DNA of 64,000 nt from Marisa cornuarietis (Eukaryota; Mollusca; Gastropoda; Architaenioglossa; Ampullariidae). Within the stretch, counting starts at the first letter, position 1, and every line of letters starts with the position of its first letter. The position numbers were made by a program, and so were the translations under genes. Under the pieces are notes generated by a model, which saw only the letters and a program-made list of their open reading frames with translations, did not search any database and had not been told where the DNA came from. This document shows, one piece after another, positions 33,560 to 44,660 of this stretch. The stretch lies in contig SMMW01000585.1 in NCBI GenBank assembly GCA_004794655.1, positions 3,731,501 through 3,795,500 on the forward strand, read 5' to 3'.

Positions 33560-34640
33560 TTGTGTATTTTTCAACCGTTGCCTTTTCTAAGCTTATCCAA
33601 AATAGTCTGATTACTTCACAACGCCGAAAAAGACGTTGAGTTGTTCGCTTTTACTGCTACAGAAGGTGCACGTACGGGTATCTTTCAGCCCAATGTATTC
33701 TGTCAATTGTTTTTACCTAAAATTATATGGATAATACTACACTGAAGCCATTTCGTTTGAGGTCTTGTATTCCTTGGATTTGTATTTTCAAGGTAGTATT
33801 TGATTTGTTTTCCAGCTCCCGCAACATTTGGGCACACTTGTGTTTTCTGTTAATATTATTTAGAGCCTTTCGTTATAGAACTGATTAGTTTGAGTTTTAG
33901 CATCTCTAGAGCTATATATTTTGAAGCTAATATATAGATAACATTTAAAACAATACCAGTCCTTTTTGTTTTATAAATTCTATGAGCATGTCACCCTTAA
34001 ACAATTAATGAGGACTTCATTGCGGGGTGCGAAAGTTCCTCATTTCTGAAAGCATCATTAAGAGACCTTATGATAAGGAGTCATAGTTTCTTCAAGAAAA
34101 CTCATCAGTTTCTGGACTTTTAGCATCTTCCAAATTCTTGAGAACATTTCCTGCTTCTTATAAACGTCTTTCCTCTTCAAGGCTCTTTGCCACAGAAATA
34201 GCCAATCTAGGAAAAACATCAGCTAGTTTCTCTATTTCACACTGATATACTGCTTGCATTTGAAAACTTTTCAAAAAATAATTTAGTCTCCCGCCTTATT
34301 TTATCTGCATTTTAAAAACAGATTCCAGCATCTTTAGTAAGTTTCATAACTCTTTAATTGCATAGGTTCTTTTCTCAAGATCGCGAAAGTATTTACAAAA
34401 TTATTTTCTCCATTTGGCCTTTATCCACAACAGAGCGTCTTCCTCTGTCTTCTCTCTAAAAAAGCTTAATTCAGCTTGTTTATTTTTCAACTTTGTCAAC
34501 ACTGAACTACTTTTACTATGTTACATTCTAATTCATTAATTTCATTTTCTATTTTTTTCTAATTTAGCTTCATCCTAATTTCTTCTTCGTCGTTGAATAG
34601 TTTTCCTCCCAATTTCCATAGGTAACACATCTAAAAATAG
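33560..34640 (-). pseudogene. Decayed L1-like LINE ORF2 fragment with its RT core deleted
   Basis: Read on the minus strand through several frameshifts and stops, three characteristic pieces appear in the right order. First, near 34510-34330, a pre-RT piece with EEDALL, KAKW and EKRTYAIKEL, like the usual KAKW..GEK...YF.NLEKRN stretch. Second, near 34130-34090, KSPETDEF, like the canonical KSPGxDGF at the start of the RT. Third, near 33770-33600, TKWLQCSIIHIILG and CTFCSSKSEQLNVFF, like the C-terminal WLQYRIxHRIL...CTFC..E.ET..HLFW motif. Only a few hundred bases separate the second and third pieces, so the central RT with the catalytic YxDD has been lost. The element cannot move. Confidence 0.65.
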
Positions 34641-35202
34641 TTTATCAGTATTGTTAGATGTAAGTCATGATATGAAACGTTCGATAAATTATCTTTTCTA
34701 GAAGGTGGTTCAGCATATAGTTTTACAATTCTGTAGATTAGTGTCTTTAATGAGAGAAAAATTGAATTTCCGTAAAGTATAATTTACTGTTTTATCTCCA
34801 AACCGAAGAATAAAGGAAGTGGAAGTGCGAAAAACACTTTCCTCTACACGGGATTCTCGCCATCTCTGTTTGTGTTCAATTTGTTTTTGGGAGCCATTAT
34901 TCGTTTCAATATGTGAAAAAGCAGAAAACAGTATAGCACAACACCAACACAACACAGCACGATCGTCCAACACAGAATTCTGAGCTTACGACAGGTTATC
35001 GGCTGAACAACATATGTACTGCATTGCTGTAGTCTTCTACTGATTCACTTAAACCAGTTTGCAAGCTGACCAAAACCCTCTTAAATTTTAAATCCATTCA
35101 CCAGTTTGTAGGATAGTAAGCAGCCATAATATTTTACTCTGTCATTTAAAGGCTATACATTCACTTTTGGGTCAAACAATACATTTTTTCACAGGACGAA
35201 GT

Positions 35203-35212
35203 CACGCACGCA

Positions 35213-35257
<45 letters not shown>
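35203..35257. repeat. Compound (CACG)n(CA)n microsatellite
   Basis: About seven CACG/GCAC units pass directly into about fourteen CA units. Confidence 0.95.
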
Positions 35258-36298
35258 CTTTCCATCACTCACCCGCGCGTACGGGACTCGCATATGGAAA
35301 AAGAAATACTTGAAAAATTGGAGAAAAACATTAAATGTTGTTTATATCGAATTGGATCAAATTATAACACTTATAAAACTAGTCTTAGCAAAAAATCCCC
35401 TCCTGTTCTGACGTTCCTAACCAACATGTATATCTAGGTATATTACACTCACTTATATAGAATAGAGTACTGAAACGCAAATATAAAACAAAGCTCATTA
35501 GTATCACGATTTTGTAAAGGCATTTGACTATTTGACCAGAACGTTATGCATAACGTGATTAAAGTAATCGGAATCAGAATCAAATATGAATTAAAGTATT
35601 TTATATCAGCAGTGCCATGGTTTTCTGCCAATTGATGAACTAGACAAGGTGAACTCGTATCGCTATATTTCTTCGTCCTCTGACATTTTTAAAATTATTA
35701 TAGGGAACAACACGGGGCGCAGAATAGGTTCGACTGGCGCGCCTACACCATTACTGCGTCACATCACTCCCTTCCCCCAACGACTAGTCAAAGATTATAG
35801 AAAGAGAGAGGGGGAACAACATAAATATAACTGAAATTGAAATGACACTGACCATAGACGACACATAAATTTTTGAAAGTTGATCGAACTTTGAGAAAAC
35901 CATAGAAAAATGGATACATTTTCTAAGCCACCAGGACTAGCAATAGACTATATGATAAAGCAGAAACAACTGTGTAGGAAACCTTAAAATACCAAATAAT
36001 TTATGCCATAATTTACAGGTTTATGGATCTCCCTAGCATTCAAAATAATTGAAATATTTAGAAAGGACTTTAGAGACTGCCGAAAATAAATTCGTTTATT
36101 CACAATATTTTAACAGAGGTGGAATTTAACTCCTATAAATAATGCTTCTGCAAATCCACCAGATTCCCTGCAATTCTTTTGTTTTATTTCATTTGAAATA
36201 TAAAAAAGTGGTAAGATTGCAAGTAAATGTGTCACAGGTCTAGGTATACCTTATGTTTACTTTTGTTGTTAATTTTGTTCTAAGATGTTACTGCTGGT

Positions 36299-36857
36299 TT
36301 AAAGACCAACCTGAATGGTTTGCGTATTTTGCAGATATCGGTAGATATATGCGATATAAAAATAAGCTGTAAATTTCAGCCTCCAAAAAACATCCGTTAA
36401 TTATCCACTAGCAAAGTACGCGATTTGCACCAGCGATCATCGAGCGGTGTTAACAGTGTACCATTCACAACATTGCCAGCAGTCAACACCAAACAGAGCG
36501 AGAATGAGCGACAGTTCGTATTATTCGGACGTTAAAGTCTGTATTTCTCGTGCTAAAGTAACAGTTTTTCAGAACCACGAGAAATGCAGACTTTCAACGT
36601 CCCAATAACCCAAACTGTCGCTCGCTCACTCTCTCTCTCTCTCTCTCTCTGATTCGTGTGGATGGCTGTCAATGTTCTAAATGGTGCACTAGCGTGACGT
36701 AGTACACTGTTAGCGGCGCCTGTTGATCGTAAGTACGAATTGTAGCGGATAATTAATTAACGGATGGGTTTTGGAGGCTAAAATTTACAGGTTAGTCTTA
36801 TATCGCCTATATCTACCGATATGTGCAAACATCGCAAACCATTCAGGTTGGTCTTTA
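36299..36857. mobile_element. Near-palindromic foldback MITE, 559 bp, TTAA at both ends
   Basis: The two halves are reverse complements along nearly their whole length. The ends share a perfect 26-bp inverted repeat starting TTAAAGACCAACCTGAATGG. Inner segments also pair (CCTCCAAAA with TTTTGGAGG, CATCCGTTAATTA with TAATTAACGGATG), up to CACGAGAAAT around a loop of roughly 20 bp near 36553-36574. A (CT)n tract (36629-36650) has grown in the right arm only. The termini are consistent with TTAA (piggyBac-like) or TA (mariner-like) target duplication. There is no coding capacity. Confidence 0.85.
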
Positions 36858-37887
36858 AGAGAAAACAATGCTACGCAGAAGGTACTGCGCAAAACAAATG
36901 TAACAAAGAGTTATAATCTGAGATAGTATTCTATGAGAGCCAAAGAGAGAGAGAGAGACGTTGGAATGCGAGAGCATTGCTATCAATACAGTTTTCACCT
37001 CTTCTTTAACTGTCAGCCCGTCACGTTAGGAGTAGACAAGTGTTTCCCTGTTTCGCTACACTGACGTCGCGCATAAATACCCTTGACAGAAGTGGTAGAT
37101 CGAAAGGTGACAATAAACTCACAGCTTGAAACAGAAAGTAGCCCTAGCGAAGCCGAGTGATCTGAATAGCTGCCGATAAAGAGGGTAAAAAGTGCACCTT
37201 AGATAGTCTGGACTTGCAACTTCAGCAAGCATAAAACTCGAAATATTGGCGATTCTAATATAAAGTAAGCTACTATTGTCATTTTTAACAGGTACCAGAT
37301 ACCATGTGGGAAAAAACATCCTAAGCTGAAACTGAAAACATATAAGCATAATGCATTTACTGTACTTTTCTCGTGAGCATTTTTAACCATCTTTTGGCAA
37401 TTTGTGTGTGGGTGAATAGGTGTATGATACACATACTGTGAAACCAGAATAAAATCTGTTCTGCAAGCGGATGTTGAATAAAGTCTAATTTATTTAACAT
37501 AGGGGAATTTATTTACAGCCTTTAACGGAATAATTCAATTATCCAAGACGGAATCGTCTCAGGAATATTATATCACACAAAAGACTGAACTGGGATGGTA
37601 CCATGCTGAGAGTAGTCAAGTAAACAATGCTAACAGAAACATTTCCCTTTAAGCAGGAAAATTATAGTATTTGGGCAGTGTCGGTAAAATTATTTCTTCC
37701 GTTAAACTTAATTTTTATGGCAATAATGATAGGCTTTTCAAGCGTGCGTGAAACTGACACAACCGATCGACTGTTCACTGATCTGTCGTCTGCAAGAGTT
37801 GAATCAAATGTGCTTTTGTTTCTGTGTACAAGTACAGTAAATTTAATATAGCTGAGCTATAATGAACCTACACTTCTTCATTGCTTC

Positions 37888-37901
37888 GGTGTCCAACCAT
37901 G
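37888..37901. repeat. Target-site duplication, 3' side of truncated LINE
   Basis: GGTGTCCAACCATG matches GGTGTCCAGCCATG at 38604-38617 in 13 of 14 bases. The two copies flank the truncated LINE exactly at its tail and its 5' break. Confidence 0.7.
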
Positions 37902-38603
37902 TTAGTTAGTTAGTTGTTGTTTTATGCCAAGTCAGCAACTAAGGCTATCTCATGGCAAAAACAATGTACATGACTATTCAAAGGTTGATATAAAGAAAGT
38001 CTAGAGATTTCTCTTTTCTTAGTTTTATAAAATAACAGTTTTTTAACACATAAGTTCTATCATATCAGGTGAAACATCTAAATGGACTTTATATATATGC
38101 CAGGATTGATTTGGAAGAGTGTTTGGCAAAAAGGTCAGCGAGAGTCTGTGCTGTAAAATAGTTTTGACGAATTGTAGCTAGTTTTGAACAGGAGATGAGC
38201 AAATGTTCTATGGTTAGGGGGTCTTTACACCAAGGACAAAGTGGGGAGTTTTCTCCTGCAAGCAAAAATCGGTGAGTGATAAATGAGTGTCCAGCTTTTA
38301 GTCTATTTATAACCACTTTTTCTCGTCGCTTTAGAAATTCTTGCGTTATACAGTCTGATAGTTTTGGAAAAATAGCATGAAGTTTGTTGTGCTTCATGGA
38401 GTGCCAATGAAGCTGCCAACGTTGTGAGATATACATTTTAACAGAAGCGTACCAATCTGAGGCAAATGTTGTATGGACCACAAATGGTTGCTGAAGGGCC
38501 CTTTTTGCTGCCTCATCAGCTTTAGTGTTTCCTGGAATATTTGCATGGCCAGGAACCCAAATAAAGATAATGTCAAAATTGTTATTTTGTAGTAATGATA
38601 AAA
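37902..38603 (-). mobile_element. 5'-truncated non-LTR retrotransposon with RNase H end of ORF2
   Basis: A minus-strand open frame ends at 38089 and, counted from 38616, is 175 codons long; its first residues read out of the flanking target duplication. It carries the end of an RNase H domain (FIWVPGHANIPGN at 18-30, then KADEAAKRA with the last catalytic Asp), then a basic helix region KRREKVVINRLKAGH (97-110) and a CCHC knuckle (Cys127, Cys130, His138, Cys143). RNase H followed by this knuckle is typical of I/Jockey-group LINE ORF2 C-termini. The endonuclease and RT are missing through 5' truncation. A ~190-bp 3' UTR ends in short CTAA repeats next to the target duplication. The frame is still open, so the insertion is fairly recent. 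Confidence 0.88.
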
Positions 38604-39344
38604 GGTGTCCAGCCATGAAAACTCAACAAAAATAATCACGATTATAGCGGTAGCACCAAAGTAACGGCGATTGAGCGATCGGAGGCCAGCTGCTTTCTAC
38701 GCATGTTTTGATGACGTCCACTCAAACAGCTCAACTGACGCAATAAAACTGAAATCCGCTTAAATCTACTTAAATAATTTCCGATAAAGCAAAAACACAG
38801 AGTGTACGTTATAAATGTGAAAATTATACAGAATTAATGTCTCATAAATGGTGGTAATTCTAAAGAAAATTATTTGACAATGATGGACGTGCAGCTGCGC
38901 TCCTGCGGATATGCGTGTATGCATAAAGAAGATAATGAGAGGAAATAAGATGAAAAAAAGCGTGAGTTGATCACATGCAAATAAAATAGACTGGTTTCTT
39001 AACGATTAATGCTTTTTTATATAAATAGTAACAGTTACAGTAGTACATAGCCATTTGTGTTAAAATATTGCTATAAAAAATCTAAACGATGCTACGCTAC
39101 TTCCTATTTTATTTTGTATATAAATTTGTGTAAAGTTTCACTGGAAAATGTATCTACGTAGTTTTCACGTGTCAGGCTTTTCCTCCGACAAAAATAGTAA
39201 GTTGATAAACACATTTAAGTTAAGAAAATACACCAAGAAAGTTATAGTCGTTTTATTACAAGCTATCTACGGCCACTTTTTAATGCAAAAGCTGTTGAGC
39301 ATCTTTCATTATAAGGAAGACAAGATTATGTGAGAGGGGTCGGA

Positions 39345-39480
39345 ATTCGTGTTTTACGCCGAGCCAGCAACTAAGACTATCACACGGCAAAGCAGTCAGC
39401 TGTAAACAACAAGATCTGAACCCAGGACAGCCAATCCTTACTGTATTGGTGACAGGCGCTAACCATTGCGTAAACCGCAC
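39345..39480 (-). mobile_element. tRNA-derived SINE with LINE-matching tail
   Basis: On the minus strand, a tRNA-like head has an A-box-like CGCAATGGTTAGCGCC and a B-box-like GGGTTCAGATC. The tail at 39350-39390 matches the last part of the LINE 3' UTR at 37918-37958 at about 35 of 41 bases; the shared phrase CAGCAACTAAG (plus strand) is exact. The arrangement is that of a SINE that borrowed the tail of its partner LINE. It belongs to a different family from the SINEs at 31.1, 32.1 and 47.2 kb. Confidence 0.75.
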
Positions 39481-41620
39481 AAGAGATTAGGTGAGAACGA
39501 GGATTAGTCTATATTACTATTGGAGACGGGGGAAATGAGCACAAAAGTGTTTGAAGACTACTTGACGTTTGCCCAGAGTGCCCAGATGTTAACATTTCAA
39601 ACTGTTTATTTCAACAAATGCCACAAGTACATCTATCCGTCCATCAAGCAAACGTCGAATAAATTATTCAAGAAGCACATGCTGGATATCATAATGGGTC
39701 TACGAGTTTATGACACTGAAAAAGGTGCGTGTCCTACGCAGGTCTCTCCGGGAACTACTTTGACTTTAAGCACAAGCAGGTCCTAGTTACCTTTCCATCC
39801 AAGTTACCTTTAGACTACGCAATGTTTTCGGTGGCTGGTTCACGCGATACTGACCAATAAGAACCTGAATAGTACCCTACTACATTCAAAAGATCTGTCA
39901 CAAATAATGATGGCCACTTTATGTGTTATGGGTGCGTAACGCAGTCATAAAACAACGAGAACTCTTAAGCATGACAGAATCACTTGAATACCGGAAATTC
40001 GGAAAGATCTCCTCATATGTTAGATAGTTACACGTAAACAGGATAAATCTTTCAAATCATTGCTACAAAATGAAAATCCAGACAGCAGGGCAACTGTTTA
40101 CTGGATTTTTTCTAATCTAAGCAGAGACCAAAAGAACTGATACTCATTGCCCTTGGGTAATTATAGCAGACGGTGACCAAACTTGACATGGAAAGTCACA
40201 TCCCGGAATCTTACATGAGTTCAGAAAGTATATCCTTTTTGTAGATTTAACTTCGAAATTGCAGATTATCAAAGACCACACAGGCAAACAAATCAAACTA
40301 TGACAATAGTTTATGCGTGTTCTTCTCCTAAAAACAATGTAGAATATTTGTACAAAACTTACTGGTACGTTAGAGGAGTGGGGGTGTGGGAGAGCTCGTA
40401 AAAAATGTGACAAACTATATTCCTGGTTACTACTGGAACTATGTTTTCACATGTGCTCTGTCTGCATGCTTTTGTGGAATGCGAATCATTCGCTGGTTTC
40501 AGGTAGCCATCTGCACTCGATCACAGGTATATGTACTTTATTTTTTAGCGGAAACGAAATCTAACAGGTTTTCCACTGGAGCTTTGCCAACGGGAGAGAA
40601 GAAAAATACATGTACTCTCCAATGCTCAAATGTTGGTTTACCTTCTAAGATAAAACGATAACGGTTTGGGGGCAAGTGATGAATGCGCTCTAAATGGGAT
40701 GAATCGTAAACGCTTTCCAAATCAGTCACACACGTGTATTCATGTACGTGAGAACAAGTACAGGAGCTTACAAAAGCCACCAACCCATCCTTCCCTTTCT
40801 CCTCATCATCGTGTTAGTGCGGGCTTGTGTGTGTATAAGTGTGCGCGTACGTGTGTGACGTGAGAGAGAGAGAGAGAGAAAGAGTTCACATAACTAGCCA
40901 TTCATCGTCAGGCAGGATGCAGCGCTACATGATTAGAAGACTTAAGATGGTCCTTATCCAGATTTGTGTGCTACACCTCAAATGCCAGCCGTAATATATG
41001 AAGGTAATTAGAAGATATTCATTTCTTGAAGTCATTATATGATTCATTTCATACAATTCATCAAATATCAAATACCATTTTCAGGCAAGGAAACAATCAT
41101 GGGGTAAAAAGTTATCAGATTTTAAGCGTTGCCGATGCTTCCGTTTGCATGGCAAATAAGTAAACGCTAATTAGTACAGCAAAGACGCCTATAAATCTCA
41201 TGCACCACGTGACCATTTTCTTTTTAAAAGCTTTTAACAGAATCTTTGTGAAGGAACATGTTAAGTGGAAGGACTTTCAGGACCCAAAAGGCCAAATTAA
41301 TAAGCGATGCAAATTTTATTTTCATCTCGCTGCCCTTCCCTTTTCCTTTTCTGTTTTGAAGTTTGCTTCTGGCGTGCAAGCCCAAGAGACGACAAAGAAA
41401 TGGTCTAAGAGTTTGATGATCAAAGAAACCTCAGCACCATGAGGCTTTTCCCAAAGGCCATAGAGTGCAAAACCTTACGATGTCCTTATCTTTCTAAATA
41501 GAAGCCAAGCAGGTACAGACTAGCAAAGTTTATAAAGCACGTAAATAGATATAAAGAGACTGAAGATTTGCCCTCGCTGCGAAGCTTTAGTTAGTGATAT
41601 TTTCTTGAAAACTAACCCTA
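39481..41620. other. No gene recognised
   Basis: AT-rich sequence with chance frames only. A short (GA)n run lies at 40863-40880. Confidence 0.45.
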
Positions 41621-42468
41621 CAGTAAAACCTTTTCATTAAGACCTTCCGAACTACGACCCCTACTTAGGACCCAAAAGGTTTCCACGGACGCGTTTCGCT
41701 ATATAAATGTCGTCTTTATTACGACTTCTCCCAACCCTACTTACGACCGTCAGTTTGAGGTCTATTACGACTTATCACAGAAGTCGAGTTTTGAAAAAAG
41801 GTGAATTTTAAAATAACCTGCTTCTGGCCGACCATTTACCCTATATTATAATTTTCTGCAAAAATCACATAAAATTAAGTACATTTGAAAAGAGTCTACG
41901 CGTATCTTTTCTTTACAAGTGCATGACAGTCAGTACGATCTTTCGCAGAAGTAACGTGTTTATACAAAAATAAAATTCTATTTGTGCTCTTTTGCGACTT
42001 TTTCAGAAATCCCTTTTAAAACAAACAACGCGCATTTTAGGAGAGCCTCTTTTTCCACCACGGTGGTTGCTCTAGAGATTTACAGTGCTCTAATCGCTCA
42101 TATCTAGAGTTAGCTCCCATATAAATCTTTAAAGGACAACACGAGTGCAACATTTTTTCTTTATGATCCTGCTAAGTTCATTTAAAAATAATAATTATCA
42201 AAATGTGAGTTCATAATTTAGATACTTTTCAAGATATAAGCCTTCAAACATCGGCATTCTAACCTGCCAATAGGAAAGCAGAAGAAAATTACCATCTTTT
42301 ACTGTAGAGTTCCGTTATGCGTAAGTAGTACTGTATTTGTAATAGCGTCCAGCAAATCTAGGCATGTCTTCTAGTCATATGAAGAAACAGATTGTCGTGT
42401 TCAAGAAGAGATTTTTTAGTCCAGAAAATGAAACAGCTGATTTAAAAAAAAAAAACAGCCCTACAGAT

Positions 42469-42731
42469 CTGGGGCCAGTTGCACAACATATTTCTATTTC
42501 TAATTTTAAACACTTTTAGGCTTTAAATCTATTTAGATAATAAGTTTAAAGTGCACACCACAATATTAGAATTTTTAAAACTCAAACTGCTTTAAGATAA
42601 AGTCCGACTTTCCGTCCTGTCAGTACAATTTTTTGTATGATCTTGTGCAATGCATCTAAATGGCAGAAAAGAGATTTTGCTTCTTTAGAACAGTTTTAAG
42701 GTTTAGAAACATGTTGTGCAATCAGCGCCTG
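42469..42731. mobile_element. MITE candidate nested in the Tigger relic, 263 bp
   Basis: Inverted ends: CTGGGGCCAGTTGCACAACA at the left and CAGGCGCTGATTGCACAACA (reverse complement of the right end) agree at about 15 of 20 positions, with TTGCACAACAT exact. The interior is AT-rich and non-coding. No matching target duplication was found, so the superfamily is left open. Confidence 0.6.
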
Positions 42732-43293
42732 AACTTTATTTGGATGCTTCGATTGAAGTTTAAAAAATAAAAACGTAAAAACGGAGTTCACTCGACAGAA
42801 TGCTAAGTGAATCTTCTCCAGATCAAAATTTAATGGGCAACAGTCACGGTCATTGCAGTGTACGTTATATTATTACTGATTGTCTGTTACTAAGTGAACG
42901 CATTTGAGTTAATTCTTCCATGTGTGTTATTGTTAATAAAATATAAAACACATTTCGAATTTGCGTTTGTCAAAGGTAAACTCCTGTAATTATTTCTTTA
43001 GATAGTTAATTTTCAGTATTGCAATTTTATTTTATATTTACAAATGACTGCTGATAATGAATTTTTTTACCATTAAAAATATAATCACATTATAAAAAAT
43101 GTATACACATTTATCGCTGTAAAAATGTACTGTTTACATTTTCGCACGTGTTCCCGCTTAAGAAGCATTTAAGCTTCTTATATGTTTGTCCCCCCTCAAT
43201 TGTTTTTTTAGTTTTTCTTAGCATGCATGTCACACTGCCAGTTGCTTTAGAATTGTAGTGGATAAGGATACGACTGATGTGTTTGTGACTGCG

Positions 43294-43680
43294 TCACGAT
43301 GTTACTTTTAGACCAGACGGTGTAGAAACTGTCGATGTTGCAAATCTGGTGCTTGACCTTTGTTTAAGCTGTTTACCAGCAGTCATAGTTGTTTTTAACA
43401 GCTTGTGCTTTTGTATAGTAAGCACTGCTGTAGTAAGATCTCTTCGTTTTACTGAAAGTCCAAGACTTGCTTGTACTGTATATGTAACTGGATAACAATC
43501 GATTCTGAAATGTTTGGAGCAAATTCTTGAGTACGGTGTGGAGACGAAGTTTGCACGGCACGTTTGAATAAAGCAGAGATCTGTATAAATAAGATCTCTG
43601 GATAAAATTAATTCATTGGCGTTTGTAGCCATTATCTTTAAGAACTCCATCTGAGTGTCAAGGAGAACATTCAGCAACAA
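43294..43680 (-). pseudogene. THAP-like zinc-finger fragment (tentative)
   Basis: A 128-codon minus-strand frame includes YSRICSKHFRIDCY at about residues 50-63, which resembles the second half of a THAP C2CH domain (…CSxHF…). The N-terminal CxxxC pair of a THAP domain is not visible in this frame. The rest (KRRDLTTAVLTIQ, then basic/Ser/Thr) is unassigned. THAP domains occur in P-element-type transposases and host factors. This may be a piece of another transposon lodged in the Tigger interval. It could also be chance similarity. Confidence 0.35.
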
Positions 43681-44204
43681 CAGTGTCCTAGTCTGTTTTG
43701 TTTTAGCGAGGACTGCATCTTTCCTCTTCGAATTCAGCTCATGCAGACGACGCTATTTTTGAAATAATACCTTTCGTCAATTACTGTTCTTTCGACAAAT
43801 CCAGGTGTGATGAAGAAAAACATTAATATAATACTTCTCGTGCCACTTCGTCATAAAATACCTCCGGAATATGTTTTTGCGATACTTTATGCTCTATTTC
43901 CACCGATTTTCGTGTTGCCAATGACGAATCGTTAAGCATTGCCAATCAAAAGCGAAAAGCACTAATGCTCCGAGAGAGAGAGAGAGAGAGAGAGAATAAA
44001 TGTAATCAAGGTCAGACCACAATCACGGTTGCAAATTCTCATGGTGTTGAAAAACTCATATTCAATATATAATCAAGGGGAAAGGGGCAGTTCTAGAAAG
44101 ACATCATGGTGGCGAAAGTGGTGATTGAAAATTATCTAGCATTCGTAAAAGTGTGTATACAGTAATAGACGAACAAGTCTGGGGGTGATTTTGTGAGGTG
44201 AGGC

Positions 44205-44660
44205 AGAGGAAAATTCCAGAACCTATAAAACCCATTCAGGAAAAAGCCTTGTGACTGGCAGTGGCTGAAGAATTTGACAATTTTAAGGCTTTGAACGTCT
44301 GGCTCATAAAATGGATGAAACGTCATAACGTTCACCAGTCATCCCTAAGCGGCGTACATGGGAGGTTAGCCAGATCATCATTTACGATTAGCTTCGTCGT
44401 TTGGCCTTATCTGTGGGAAGGTTACGCCCCTGAGGATGTATTTAACGCTGACAAAACTGGAATTTTGTGTAGAGCAATTCCATCTAAATCAGTGGTAATA
44501 AAAGGCCAGTGTGCACCTGGGATAAACTGCTAAAGAGAGAAGCACTGTCTTGGTCTGTATTAGTCCCACTGGCGAAAAACTCAAACCATTGGCTGTTGGG
44601 AGAAGCGCAAGACCAAGATGCTTTCCTCGCCTGAAGACTGCAAATCTTGGTGTTGGTAAT
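44205..44660 (+). pseudogene. Broken Tigger/pogo transposase
   Basis: Plus strand. Upstream of the open part, PEPIKPIQEKAL is followed by a stop; the frame then reads AEEFDNFKALNVWLIKWMKRHNV, the end of a CENP-B-type HTH (usual form FkaSnGWLxxFkxRh). Next comes the start of the DDE domain, YAPEDVFNADKTGILCRAIP, with the first catalytic Asp in NADKTG (usually NADETG). After a stop at 44531, a shifted frame continues with GEKLKPLAVG and RPRCF, matching the usual GeKlkPlvIGks.kPRcF. The remaining catalytic Asp residues are not recognisable. Stops and frameshifts make it inactive. Confidence 0.75.
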
